Shown: one piece after another, positions 44,223 through 53,175 of the stretch
How positions within the stretch are numbered: position 1 is the stretch's first letter
Layout: each line of letters opens with the position of its first letter
Assembly: GCF_026278345.1 (NCBI RefSeq)
Contig: NZ_CP111085.1
Coordinates: 4,350,501 to 4,414,500 of the forward strand
Reading direction: 5' to 3'
Length of the DNA: 64,000 nucleotides
Origin: Tellurirhabdus rosea
Lineage (GTDB): Bacteria; Bacteroidota; Bacteroidia; Cytophagales; Spirosomataceae
The notes under the pieces: generated by a model
The model's input: only the letters and a program-made list of their open reading frames with translations
What the model was told of the DNA's origin: nothing
Database searches by the model: none
Position numbers and translations under genes: made by a program

Positions 44223-44324
44223 TGAATTAGCGAATAGGCTCCGCTTTGTCAGAATTGCTGGCTCGGCGGAGCCTATTCGCTAATTCGCTATTCACCGCTG
44301 CGGCGGACCGCTAATTCGCTATTT
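44216..44324. repeat. Hairpin element I: GCTCCGC-core inverted repeat with GCGAATTA-word arms and a third arm
   Basis: Core GCTCCGC (44238-44244) faces GCGGAGC (44266-44272) across a 21-base loop that resembles the loop of element A at 14 of 21 positions. The arms pair outward for about 20 further bases with one mismatch. They are built of 8-base words near GCGAATTA. A partial third arm with the same word follows at about 44300-44324. It lies between convergent genes, from stop to stop. Confidence 0.9.
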
Positions 44325-45897
44325 ACTTCAGCTTTCCCCTCAACTCCTCCACAATCCGCCGGGTTTCTGCGATTCGTTCCTTCAGGCCTTTTCGGTAATA
44401 CCAGGCCCGGAATTCCGGTTTGTCGCGCTCCTGATCCAGCTCTTTTTCGATTTCCTGCAAATAACGCTCGCTGAGGTCCAGGTACTGCCTGACGGTGGCG
44501 GGGTTGTGAAAACCGCTTCCGTTCAGGCTGATGTAGACGGGTGTGGTGTGGGCAATCTGCTGCGGACCGGCGTAGCAACGGGCCGCCAGCCACAGGCCAT
44601 GCTCCGGCTTGTAACGAAAGCGCAGCGTGAGGTTTTCGGCGGTTTGTTCCGGCGCCCCGGTGCTGACCGAGGCCAGCACCTGCCCGTGCCCGACGATTTC
44701 GAGCCGCTCCAGCGGGACCTTGCCCCGGTGCCCGAACGCCTGAGCGGTGATCGTCAGCGAGTCGCCCGGCGCAGGGCGGAGGGTGTCGCCCGGCATGGCC
44801 TCACCGACCCGCAGGTGCAGCATAGGCCCCGTGGTAGCAAATGTATGGCCGCGTCGGACGCCCTGAAGCCATTTTTCGTAGGTAAACGGGCCGTCGAGAT
44901 GCGTGTAGAACCGGGCGTTGCCGATGCGGGCCGTCCGTTCGGCGGGGCCGTGCTGGTGGTCGTGCCCGCACCAGGGAAAATCCGAACCGGCCACGGCGGT
45001 CAGGGCGTACCCCAGGTCCAGCAGGTGATAAAAATGGGCGGTTCGCAGCGGCTGCTCATCGTGGCAGAACTGAAGAATTTCGAGCAGATCGACCTTCCGG
45101 CGCAGTCCGTCGAGCGTCAGGCCGCGATACCCGTGAAAGGATTCGGCCTGGTGGGCGTACCCGGTCAGCCCGCCGCGGCGGTGCAGTTCGTCGAACACTT
45201 TGTCGTAATAGTAATAATCGTCCCGGTACCGGACCGATTTGTCGGCGCCCAGCCCCAGCGCGTGGCCCAGTTCGGGCGTGCGCGGGTCTTCCTGGCCGGA
45301 CGTCAGGAGAAAATTGCCTTTCTGGTAATTGCCGGACGTCCCGAAGGCGTATTGCGGGTAATAGGTCTCCCAGAAATCGCCCATCTTCAGCAGCACGCCC
45401 ACGTTGAGGTCTTCGGCCCGCAGCCAGTCGAGGAGAATGGGGTTTTCGCGCGGCGATCGCCGGATGTGGATGTGGTCGTCGGCCGAGTACCACCCGCGCG
45501 CCGCCATGTCGATCCAGCGTTTCATCGAGAACGTCCGGCTGAGCGGGTTGGCGGCCCTGACCACCAGTTCGTGTTGCTGGTCGAGAAATTCAGGGCCTTT
45601 GGACAGGGTCAGCTGATAGGGGCCGGGCGGCAGGCTGAGCCGGAACGTGCCTGAAGTGTAAAACGAACTGTCCGGCTGAAAACCGTAGCCGTCGGCATGG
45701 TCCCAGAGTCCGTACATGACGGCGAGCGCCTCTGCGGGCAGGCCGGGAAACGGTCGGCCCACCCGGGTGATCCGGACCCGCACGGGCGTGGGCTTGCCGG
45801 TCGCCGCTTCCAGCACCCGAACGGCGACCGGAACGGCGTTTTGGGCGCGCAGGTCAGGGGTCAGGATAAAAAGCAGAAGGCAGAGAACATACTTCAT
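44323..45897 (-). CDS. CehA/McbA-family metallohydrolase, exported
   Basis: The 524-residue protein has a signal peptide (1-18). A beta-sandwich follows (about 20-125), then a PHP-like metal-dependent domain with DDHIHIRRS (His142, His144), TGYAHQAES and VAGSDFPWCGHDH. FATTGPMLHLRVG precedes a C-terminal beta domain and a final charged helix (about 465-524). CehA and McbA are carbaryl hydrolases, but most family members are uncharacterised exported hydrolases. Metal ligands appear complete. Substrate unknown. Confidence 0.82.
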   Translation of the reverse strand: MKYVLCLLLFILTPDLRAQNAVPVAVRVLEAATGKPTPVRVRITRVGRPFPGLPAEALAVMYGLWDHADGYGFQPDSSFYTSGTFRLSLPPGPYQLTLSKGPEFLDQQHELVVRAANPLSRTFSMKRWIDMAARGWYSADDHIHIRRSPRENPILLDWLRAEDLNVGVLLKMGDFWETYYPQYAFGTSGNYQKGNFLLTSGQEDPRTPELGHALGLGADKSVRYRDDYYYYDKVFDELHRRGGLTGYAHQAESFHGYRGLTLDGLRRKVDLLEILQFCHDEQPLRTAHFYHLLDLGYALTAVAGSDFPWCGHDHQHGPAERTARIGNARFYTHLDGPFTYEKWLQGVRRGHTFATTGPMLHLRVGEAMPGDTLRPAPGDSLTITAQAFGHRGKVPLERLEIVGHGQVLASVSTGAPEQTAENLTLRFRYKPEHGLWLAARCYAGPQQIAHTTPVYISLNGSGFHNPATVRQYLDLSERYLQEIEKELDQERDKPEFRAWYYRKGLKERIAETRRIVEELRGKLK

Positions 45898-45961
45898 ACT
45901 TGGAGTATACGTAAATTCGTTCTAGGAACATCCTTCTTGCACAAGAATCGCAGAATTATTG

Positions 45962-46561
45962 ATGAAAAACGCCTTCTTTGCCCTTCTGATTTGCTGTCTT
46001 TTTGCCGTTTCCTGCCACCGCCCGCACGCCCTTTACCAGCGAATGCCGGTTGAAACCTTCCGGCAGCCTTCCGCCCGCATTGCCCCCCAACCGGCTCCGA
46101 CCCCTGTCCTGACGGACTCTTCCGACTGGGTTAGCCTCCTTGCCGACTCAGCGGCCCTGCCCGAACCCGCCCCGGAAGCCGTCGCTTCCATACTGCCCCT
46201 GAAACCCTCCGAGCCTTCCGGCCGCATCCGGCAGCACGCCCGTCATGTCGCCAGTCTGCTCCATACTTCCGCCGCCACGTCCTCATCTGAAGTGGAAGCG
46301 CAGCCGCGCCCGAAGCCGAAGGCCCGGACAGGCGAAAAAAAGACTCTGCGGGAAATTCTCGGCCTCAAGCCCCGCCCGAAACTGAACTGGTGGCAGCGCA
46401 TCCACTGGTCGCTGAAAGCCTCCGTGCCGGTCATTCTGGTCGCCGTTATCTTCGCCCTGCTCAAAATCAATCTCCTCGCCATCATCTTCGGCCTCCTCGG
46501 CGCCTTCCTGCTGATCCGGGGACTGAAAAAAGAATTCAAAGTCCGAAGACCCTGGTTTTGA
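45962..46561 (+). CDS. Putative lipoprotein with C-terminal membrane hairpin
   Basis: The 199-residue protein begins with a lipoprotein signal ending FAVSC (Cys18). A long Pro/Ala/Ser-rich stretch follows, a basic TLREILGLKPRPKLNWWQRIHW, and then two close membrane helices (about 150-190). It ends GLKKEFKVRRPWF. This layout recurs in Cytophagales proteins of unknown role. The combination of a lipid anchor and C-terminal helices is unusual. The ATG at 45962 is used; a TTG lies just before. Confidence 0.68.
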   Translation: MKNAFFALLICCLFAVSCHRPHALYQRMPVETFRQPSARIAPQPAPTPVLTDSSDWVSLLADSAALPEPAPEAVASILPLKPSEPSGRIRQHARHVASLLHTSAATSSSEVEAQPRPKPKARTGEKKTLREILGLKPRPKLNWWQRIHWSLKASVPVILVAVIFALLKINLLAIIFGLLGAFLLIRGLKKEFKVRRPWF

Positions 46562-46562
46562 A

Positions 46563-46686
46563 AGGTTGAATGGTTGAATGGCTCCGCAGAGGTTAGCTAA
46601 GCGGAGCTATTCAACCATTCAGTCATTTAACAAATTAACCATTCAGCCATTCAGCCAATCAATCATTCAACCAATCAACCATTCAA
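46563..46686. repeat. Hairpin element J: GCTCCGC-core inverted repeat with TTGAATGG words and a long right array
   Basis: Core GCTCCGC (46581-46587) faces GCGGAGC (46601-46607) across a 13-base loop. The next 13 bases outward pair at 12 positions. The left arm has two 8-base words, while the right side runs on for about nine more variants (46608-46686) and touches the stop codon of the minus-strand gene. It lies between convergent genes. Confidence 0.87.
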
Positions 46687-47450
46687 TCAAACGGCGTCGG
46701 TAGCCGCAGGATGCCCGTATGCGACCGGGGGATGCGGAATACGGCCGTCAGGACGAGGTTGTTTTTGTGACGGGGTGTACCGGGGGAGTAGTCGTACTGG
46801 TTGAGCCAGCCAGCCTGCAGAATCCATTCGGGGGAAAGTTCGTAGCCCAGCCCGGCGTACAGGCGGTTCCGCTCGAAGGGCTGGAGATTTGGGTTGAGGA
46901 AAATCTCGTTGTAGGTCGAAACAAACCAGGTTTTGGCCTCGATTTCCTCGTTGTTCAGCGGAATCTGCAGGTTCAGGCGGTAGCGGATGCGGTTGCGGTA
47001 CTCGTCCCGGTCGCGGTGCGTGAGCCAGCGCTGTTCAACCCGGTACCGATGCTCGAACTTCAGCCGACCGATGTTCTGGCTTTGCGTCAACTGCTGCCAG
47101 AGCCGCGTTTCCCGCGTCAAAGGCGAATCGTATTCGTCCACCTGGTAGGTGGTGTAGCGGCCGACGCCCAGCAGGACGGTGAAGTTTTTACTGATGTCGT
47201 AGCTGATGCCGCCCTTGTATTCGTAATAATTGAAATCCCGGAGAACGCCGACCATCCGGACCTGCGCTTCTGCAAAACCGCCCCAGCCTTTGGGTCCGCC
47301 CGGCAGTTGAACGGTTAGAATTCCCCAGCTTCCCCATCGGTTTTGTTGCGCCCGCAGCGCCTGCGTGGGTCCCAGTAGTAAACAAAAGAAGATAACAGCC
47401 GGAAGGGTCCATTTCCTCCCGCAAGCCAATCGGTAATGTAAGTGTTTCAT
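46683..47450 (-). CDS. DUF2490 outer-membrane beta-barrel protein
   Basis: The 255-residue protein has a signal peptide ending ALRAQ (about residue 28). About ten amphipathic strands follow, with RLKFEHRYRVEQRWL and YRNRIRYRLNLQIPL marking DUF2490. The last strand is NNLVLTAVFRI before a short tail. It sits in the outer membrane, role unknown. The ATG at 47450 is preferred to the start at 47471, which would add seven residues before the signal. Confidence 0.82.
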   Translation of the reverse strand: MKHLHYRLACGRKWTLPAVIFFCLLLGPTQALRAQQNRWGSWGILTVQLPGGPKGWGGFAEAQVRMVGVLRDFNYYEYKGGISYDISKNFTVLLGVGRYTTYQVDEYDSPLTRETRLWQQLTQSQNIGRLKFEHRYRVEQRWLTHRDRDEYRNRIRYRLNLQIPLNNEEIEAKTWFVSTYNEIFLNPNLQPFERNRLYAGLGYELSPEWILQAGWLNQYDYSPGTPRHKNNLVLTAVFRIPRSHTGILRLPTPFD

Positions 47451-47514
47451 GTACTTCGCAAAATGGTGCACAAGTTCGGAAAAATCCTGTACGAACCGAA
47501 GGCCGAACCGTTGT

Positions 47515-47522
47515 TACCTTTG
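47515..47522 (+). promoter_or_regulatory. TACCTTTG box for the HMA-domain gene
   Basis: Exact TAnnTTTG 34 bases before the ATG at 47556. Confidence 0.5.
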
Positions 47523-47555
47523 TCCTGTTAAAAAACTAAATAACCAGGAAAAGGG

Positions 47556-47765
47556 ATGAGCACACTTAAGTTCAAAACAACCATAAAATGCGGGGCCTGT
47601 CTGGCGACCGTTACGCCGCACCTGAACAATGTCACGGGAATTGAGAGCTGGGATGTAGACCTGAAAAGCCCCGAGCGCACGCTGACCGTCGAAACGGCCG
47701 GAGCAACCGGGGCTGATGTCGTGAAGGCCGTGACCGAAGCCGGATTTAAGGCGGAAGCGGTGTAA
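47556..47765 (+). CDS. Heavy-metal-associated (HMA) domain protein, small metallochaperone
   Basis: The 69-residue protein is a single ferredoxin-like HMA domain with the metal pair in IKCGACLATV (Cys12, Cys15). The usual Met before the first Cys is replaced by Ile-Lys. It probably carries Cu(I) or another soft metal in the cytoplasm. No P-type ATPase or metal regulator is encoded nearby, so its partner is elsewhere. It is shorter than fused HMA domains and fits a free chaperone. Confidence 0.85.
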   Translation: MSTLKFKTTIKCGACLATVTPHLNNVTGIESWDVDLKSPERTLTVETAGATGADVVKAVTEAGFKAEAV

Positions 47766-47784
47766 AAACGCCCGGCCGGGAAAC

Positions 47785-47849
47785 GAACAGCGTTCCCGAA
47801 GGGCCAACGTTTCGTTCCGAAAACGCTTTGCCACTCAGGAACGCTGTTC
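47785..47849. repeat. 12-base inverted repeat around a 41-base centre
   Basis: GAACAGCGTTCC (47785-47796) faces GGAACGCTGTTC (47838-47849) exactly. It lies between the HMA gene and the convergent DUF4870 gene. It has no word-repeat arms and no T run, so it may be a protein site or a weak terminator. Confidence 0.6.
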
Positions 47850-47864
47850 CCCGAAACCTGCGGT

Positions 47865-48257
47865 TTACTGAATAAACCGGATCGTAAACGGATATTTATA
47901 GTACTCGCCGTTGTTGGCTTTGATGGAGGCAATGACAAACAGCACCAGACTCACCACGGCTACAATCGGCAGGATAAAAACACCGATGGCAATGATGAAG
48001 AGCAGAAAGCAGACCGCGTAAGCGATGGTCATGGTGATCTGGAAATTCAGGGACTCTTTGCCGTGAAAGTCCACAAAGGCGGATTTATCTTTCTGCGTTT
48101 GCCAGACAATCAACGGACCAATGATGTTTCCGAACGGAATGAGGAAGCCCGCCAGGGCGCTAAGGTGGCAAAACATTCCCCACATCCGTTCGTCCGACTG
48201 GCTCAGGGAAGAATAGGGGGGAGGTGGGGGCGGATTGTGGTAAGATTGGCCTTCCAT
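47865..48257 (-). CDS. DUF4870 membrane protein
   Basis: The 130-residue protein has a proline-rich start (PPPPPPY), then the DUF4870 block DERMWGMFCHLSALAGFLIPFGNIIGP. Three to four membrane helices follow, with a conserved FHGKESLNFQ between. It is an inner-membrane protein of unknown role, related to small Tic20-like proteins. The start is the first ATG in frame. Confidence 0.87.
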   Translation of the reverse strand: MEGQSYHNPPPPPPYSSLSQSDERMWGMFCHLSALAGFLIPFGNIIGPLIVWQTQKDKSAFVDFHGKESLNFQITMTIAYAVCFLLFIIAIGVFILPIVAVVSLVLFVIASIKANNGEYYKYPFTIRFIQ

Positions 48258-48461
48258 AAGGATAAAAGGTTTGTTTGTAGTAAGTTACTATAATTGCAGG
48301 TATTTGCAATAGCGCGAGAGTCGCTGCCTGACGAACCATCGTGCAACTTCATTTCTGCCTTTCTCAACCGTTTGCCGGCGACGGACGAAATTGATATTTG
48401 TCAAGGATTGGAAATGAAAAATGGGGGAGGTTTGAATTGGCAACCAACTCATTCTTAAACC

Positions 48462-49181
48462 ATGTTACCAATCATCTTTGCTACGTTCGCGTTCTGTTTC
48501 CTGCTCGAACGCCTCGTTCCCGGCTGGAAATTACCCGCCGTTCCGACCTGGACGATCCGGGTGCTGGCCATCAACTTTGTCCAATTGATTGTCGTCCTGC
48601 TGGCAGGCATCAGCTGGGAAAAATGGCTTTCCGCCTATTCGGTATTTCACCTTTCCGATCATGTCGGGCCAGTTGGCGGGGGCGTGCTGGCTTACGTCAT
48701 CGCTACGTTCGTCTTTTACTGGTGGCACCGCTGGCGGCATACCGTCGATTTTCTTTGGAAACACTTTCACCAGATTCACCATAGCCCGCAGCGAATTGAG
48801 GTCATCACGTCGTTCTACAAACACCCGCTCGAAATGACGGTTAATTCGATCATCGGCAGTCTGCTGGTCTATACGCTGCTCGGGCTGGATCTGGAGGCGG
48901 GAGGCATTTATACGCTTTGTACGGCTCTGGGTGAGTTTTTCTACCATACCAACGTCCGGACTCCGCAGTGGATTGGTTACATTTTCCAACGCCCGGAAAT
49001 GCATCGCATTCACCACGAATACAACAAGCACACCAACAACTACGGCGATATTGTCTGGTGGGATATGCTCTTCGGGACGTATCAGAACCCAAAGGAATTT
49101 AAGTCGTCCTGCGGTTTTGATGAGGAAAAAGAACTGAAGCTGGGCGAGATGCTGCGCTTCAGAGACGTGCATCAGGAGTAA
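48462..49181 (+). CDS. Sterol desaturase / fatty-acid hydroxylase family protein
   Basis: The 239-residue protein has about four membrane helices and the di-iron histidine clusters of the family: WWHRWRH (87-93), HFHQIHH (101-107) and MHRIHHEYNKH (about 181-191). All are intact. Such enzymes hydroxylate or desaturate lipids, sterols or carotenoids in the membrane. In Bacteroidota some act on sphingolipids or alkylglycerol-type lipids; the substrate here is open. A strong two-way terminator separates it from the pyruvate carboxylase gene. Confidence 0.88.
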   Translation: MLPIIFATFAFCFLLERLVPGWKLPAVPTWTIRVLAINFVQLIVVLLAGISWEKWLSAYSVFHLSDHVGPVGGGVLAYVIATFVFYWWHRWRHTVDFLWKHFHQIHHSPQRIEVITSFYKHPLEMTVNSIIGSLLVYTLLGLDLEAGGIYTLCTALGEFFYHTNVRTPQWIGYIFQRPEMHRIHHEYNKHTNNYGDIVWWDMLFGTYQNPKEFKSSCGFDEEKELKLGEMLRFRDVHQE

Positions 49182-49187
49182 AGCAAA

Positions 49188-49215
49188 ACGGGCACGGTCA
49201 AAAGACCGTGCCCGT
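49188..49215. terminator. Two-way intrinsic terminator
   Basis: ACGGGCACGGTC pairs perfectly with GACCGTGCCCGT round a four-A loop. T-rich sequence to the right and A-rich to the left serve both convergent genes. Confidence 0.9.
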
Positions 49216-49236
49216 CGCTTTTATCGGAAAACCGCG

Positions 49237-52200
49237 TTACGCCAGTTCAACGACCCAGTCGTCCTGCTCCACCACGGTGCCTTCTTTCAGCAGTACCTGC
49301 TTGACCGTGCCGGGGCCCTGTGCGGCCACGATGCTTTCCATTTTCATGGCTTCAATCACAAACAGCGGCTGGTTCTTCTTCACCGTGTCGCCAGGCTTGA
49401 CCAGAATCCGCGTCAGACGGCCCTGCAGGGGAGCGCCCACGTCACCGGCTTTCCCGACCTTCTGGTTCTGCGGCCGGTCGATTTTCAGCGAGCGGTCGCG
49501 GATCGGCACCTGGCGGCTCTGGCCGTTGAGTTCGAACGTAACGGTCCGCATGCCCTGGTCGTTCGGTTCCGAAACGAACAGGAGCCGGACGAGGATGTTT
49601 TTGCCTTCGTCGATCTCGATCAGGATTTCCTCGTTCTGCTTCAGGCCGTAGAAGAACGCCGGCGTCGGAATGATGCTGACGTCGCCGTACTGCTCGATGG
49701 CTTTGTAATATTCCTCGTACACTTTGGGGTACATCTTGTACGAGAGGTAATCGAGGAAGCCTTCGTTCTGCGGGAATTTTTCGGCAAATGCCTGAAAGTC
49801 GGCGTCAAAATCCACCGGGGCGAGGTGTTCGTTGGGGCGGCCTTCGTACGGGGTTTCGCCTTTCAGCACAATTTCCTGCAATTCTTTCGGGAAGCCGCCG
49901 TAGGGCTGGCCGAGTTCGCCTTTGAAGAAACCTTTGACCGATTCGGGGAACGAAAGCGAGGCCCCGCGCTCCATCACGTCTTTTTCGGACAGGTTGTTGG
50001 AAGTCATGAACAGCGCCATGTCGCCCACGACTTTCGACGACGGCGTTACCTTCACGATATCGCCGAACATCCGGTTGACCACGGCGTAGTTCTTTTTCAG
50101 CGTCTCGAACTTATCGCCCAACCCGAGCGCGATGGCCTGCGGTTTGAGGTTGGAATATTGCCCCCCCGGAATCTCGTTTTCGTACACTTCCGCGCTGCCC
50201 GCTTTCATGCCGGACTCAAACGGGTAGTACCATTCTCGCACGTCTTCCCAGTAATTGGAATAGGCGTTCAGCGACTCCAGGTTGATCTTGCTTTCGCGCT
50301 CGTGGCCCTGCAGCATCGCCACCACCGAGTTGAAGTTCGGCTGGGCGGTCAGGCCCGAAAGGGCACCGAGCGAACAGTCGATCACGTCTACACCCGCGCC
50401 GACAGCCCTCAGGTAGGTAGACGACTGAATGGCGGCCGTATCGTGCGTGTGCAGGTGAATGGGAATGCTGACGGCCTCCTTAAGCTCGCGCACGAGCACT
50501 TCGGCGGCCAGCGGTTTCAACAGCCCGGCCATGTCCTTGATGGCCAGCATGTGCGCGCCCTCGTCTTCGAGCTGGCGGGCCATGTCGAGGTAATATTGTA
50601 GCGTATACTTCTGCTGCTTCGGATTCAGCATGTCGCCCGTGTAGCAGATGGCGGCCTGGGCGATGGCGTCCGTGCGTTCGCGTACGGCCCGGATGCTGAC
50701 CTTCATCGCCTCGACCCAGTTCAGCGAATCGAAGATGCGGAAGACGTCGATGCCCGATTCCCAGGATTTTTCGACAAACTTTTCAATCAGATTGTCCGGA
50801 TAAGCCGAATAGCCCACGGCGTTGGAGCCGCGGAACAGCATCTGGAGCAACTGGTTGGGCATGGCCTCGCGGAAAAGCTGCAGCCGTTCCCACGGACTCT
50901 CGTACAGGAAGCGCATCGCCACGTCGAAAGTTGCGCCGCCCCAGACTTCCATCGAGAACAGTTCCGGATGGGCTTTGGCGAAGCCTTCCGCCACCGTCAT
51001 CATGTCGCGAGTCCGGACGCGGGTTGCCAGCAAGGACTGGTGGCCGTCGCGGAAAGTCGTATCGGTATACAGAATGCCTTTCTGATCGCGGACGTACTCC
51101 ATGAACTTCTCGCGGCCCATCTCCTTCAGGAGGTCTTTGCTGCCTTTCGGATAGGGGGCGTAGCGGTCGAAAAGGGGGACTACGGGTGTCCGGAAAACCT
51201 TCTCCTGTTTGACTTTAACTTCCGGGTTTCCGTTCACGATCACTTCGCCCAGGTACTTCAGGGCGCGAGTCGAGCGGTCTTTCGGTTTGCGGAGGTTAAA
51301 GAGTTCCTGATGATTTTCGATGAACGATACGCGCGCCTCGCCCCGCTGGAAAATCGGGTGGTCGATGACGTTCATCAGGAACGGAATGTTGGTCTTCACG
51401 CCCCGGATCCGGAACTCCACCAGAGCCCGTTTCAGGCGCTGGGTGGCCCCTTTCAGCGTCCGGCCGCGGGCCGAGACCTTCACAATCATCGAATCGAAAT
51501 AAGGCGAAATCTTAACGCCGGGGTAGGAGCTGCCCTCGTCCAGACGGATGCCGAAGCCCGCCGCGTTGCGGTAGGCGATGATGGTGCCGAAATCGGGCTT
51601 GAAGCCGTTGGCGGGGTCTTCGGTCGTGATGCGGCACTGGATGGCGTAGCCGTTGAGCGGAATCTCATCCTGGTGGTTGATGTAAATGCCGTTGTCCGAC
51701 AATTTGTAGCCCATCGCCACCAGCAGCTGCGTCCGCACAAGGTCGATGCCCGTCACTTCTTCGGTGATCGTGTGCTCGACCTGAATCCGCGGGTTAACCT
51801 CGATGAAGTAGATATTTTCGTGCTTGTCGACCAGAAACTCGACCGTCCCGGCATTGGAGTAATTCGCCTGCCGACCGATTTTGAGGGCGTATTCGTAGAG
51901 TTTATTTTTGGTTTCCTGCCGTAGTCCGAACGAGGGGGCCACCTCGACGACCTTCTGGAACCGCCGCTGCACGGAGCAGTCGCGTTCGTAGAGGTGAACG
52001 ATGTTGCCGTGTGTATCGCCGAGCAGCTGGACTTCAATGTGTTTGGGGTCCTCGATGAATTTTTCGAGGAAGATCGTATCGTCCCCGAAGGCGTTTTTCG
52101 CTTCGTTTTTGGCCTCGTTGAACGATTTTTCGAAGTCGTCCGGGTTCCGGACAACGCGCATACCGCGTCCGCCACCGCCCGCTGCCGCCTTGATCATCAC

Positions 52201-52683
52201 CGGGAATCCGATCCGGTGCGCCTCGGAGGTCGCCGTCGCCACGTCCATGTTCTCCAGCCGACTATCCGGAATGAGCGGCACGTTGGCGTTCATGGCTAGG
52301 TTTTTGGCCCGGACCTTATCGCCGAGGGCCTCCATCGCTTCGGGCGTCGGTCCGACAAAAATAATGCCTTCTTCCCGGCAGCGCCGCGCCAGGTTGACAT
52401 TTTCGGAGAGAAAGCCGTAGCCGGGGTGGATGGCGTCAACCTTCTTGTGTTTTGCCAGCAGAATCAGCCCTTCCACGTCGAGGTACGGCTTCAGCGGCTC
52501 GTCTTCCCGGCCGATCTGGTACGCTTCATCCGCCTTGTACCGGTGGAGCGAGTAGCGATCTTCGTAAGTATAAACGGCAACGGTAGTGATGCCTAACTCG
52601 GTGGCGGCCCGCATGATACGGATCGCAATTTCGCCCCGGTTGGCAACGAGAAGGCGGTTAATCGGTCGGATGTACTCTTTCAT
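49237..52683 (-). CDS. pyc: Pyruvate carboxylase
   Basis: The 1148-residue protein has all domains in order. Biotin carboxylase (about 10-460) begins LLVANRGEIAIRIMRAA and has the GGGGRGMRVV ATP loop. The carboxyltransferase (about 530-800) includes TTFRDGHQSLLATR and the LHTHDT metal site. The central PYC_OADA domain spans about 830-1040. The biotinyl domain ends with EAMKMES, biotin lysine at about 1114. It makes oxaloacetate from pyruvate and bicarbonate to refill the citric acid cycle. The ATG at 52683 is used; the frame extends three codons to a TTG. Length and motifs are those of a complete single-chain enzyme. Confidence 0.96.
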   Translation of the reverse strand: MKEYIRPINRLLVANRGEIAIRIMRAATELGITTVAVYTYEDRYSLHRYKADEAYQIGREDEPLKPYLDVEGLILLAKHKKVDAIHPGYGFLSENVNLARRCREEGIIFVGPTPEAMEALGDKVRAKNLAMNANVPLIPDSRLENMDVATATSEAHRIGFPVMIKAAAGGGGRGMRVVRNPDDFEKSFNEAKNEAKNAFGDDTIFLEKFIEDPKHIEVQLLGDTHGNIVHLYERDCSVQRRFQKVVEVAPSFGLRQETKNKLYEYALKIGRQANYSNAGTVEFLVDKHENIYFIEVNPRIQVEHTITEEVTGIDLVRTQLLVAMGYKLSDNGIYINHQDEIPLNGYAIQCRITTEDPANGFKPDFGTIIAYRNAAGFGIRLDEGSSYPGVKISPYFDSMIVKVSARGRTLKGATQRLKRALVEFRIRGVKTNIPFLMNVIDHPIFQRGEARVSFIENHQELFNLRKPKDRSTRALKYLGEVIVNGNPEVKVKQEKVFRTPVVPLFDRYAPYPKGSKDLLKEMGREKFMEYVRDQKGILYTDTTFRDGHQSLLATRVRTRDMMTVAEGFAKAHPELFSMEVWGGATFDVAMRFLYESPWERLQLFREAMPNQLLQMLFRGSNAVGYSAYPDNLIEKFVEKSWESGIDVFRIFDSLNWVEAMKVSIRAVRERTDAIAQAAICYTGDMLNPKQQKYTLQYYLDMARQLEDEGAHMLAIKDMAGLLKPLAAEVLVRELKEAVSIPIHLHTHDTAAIQSSTYLRAVGAGVDVIDCSLGALSGLTAQPNFNSVVAMLQGHERESKINLESLNAYSNYWEDVREWYYPFESGMKAGSAEVYENEIPGGQYSNLKPQAIALGLGDKFETLKKNYAVVNRMFGDIVKVTPSSKVVGDMALFMTSNNLSEKDVMERGASLSFPESVKGFFKGELGQPYGGFPKELQEIVLKGETPYEGRPNEHLAPVDFDADFQAFAEKFPQNEGFLDYLSYKMYPKVYEEYYKAIEQYGDVSIIPTPAFFYGLKQNEEILIEIDEGKNILVRLLFVSEPNDQGMRTVTFELNGQSRQVPIRDRSLKIDRPQNQKVGKAGDVGAPLQGRLTRILVKPGDTVKKNQPLFVIEAMKMESIVAAQGPGTVKQVLLKEGTVVEQDDWVVELA

Positions 52684-52692
52684 GTTTTCCAA

Positions 52693-53175
52693 CGACAGTG
52701 GCTGTTGATTGCAAAGTTGGCAATTTAACCGGCAAGATGATGCAAAATTTTGAAATAAGCACGGTCTGCCAACGATTCTTTGGAAAAGTAAGGCTTTTCT
52801 GGGAATATTGCAGTGTCACTCCGACAACTTCACCAGGTGGGCCAATCTTCTCCCGACTTTAGTGTGCCGTCCGAACGTCGCCCAGGCAGTTGGCAGGGCT
52901 GACGACCTGCCGTCGGGCGCTTTGTCTTCCCAGAAAAACAGGAGTCCTGCAAAACGGTGCAATTCCGGTTTTGAAACGATGGATTTCCCCCTGTTTCTAC
53001 GCCTTAACCAGTAGGCTTTCAATTACACTTTTAAGATGATGTTTGGCAGCCCGGTGGGAGAGAGCTTTGTAACCATCATCCGCCACCATCCGCAATCTCA
53101 CTTGCTGGCAGAGCAGTAGGGGTGCAGCAGGTATCCGGTTGACATTCTTTCTCTACCATTTTACTCTCTATTGCC
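52693..53175. other. 483-base gap without a supported gene
   Basis: The left part holds the pyruvate carboxylase leader, with a CAACTTTG near-box at 52712-52719 (minus strand). The rest has short overlapping open frames on both strands (for example 52808-53014) without recognisable domains. Near 53013-53110 the minus strand reads a short peptide ending ESLLVKA that could be a gene remnant. Nothing firm is seen. Confidence 0.5.

Noticed and set aside
46608-46686. Word array considered as a CRISPR array
   Set aside because: Units are 8 bases without spacers of fixed length, and no cas genes are present.
52808-53022. Overlapping short open frames on both strands in the gap after the pyruvate carboxylase gene
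   Set aside because: No domain, no promoter or plausible start context, and mirror-image frames of equal length suggest base composition only.
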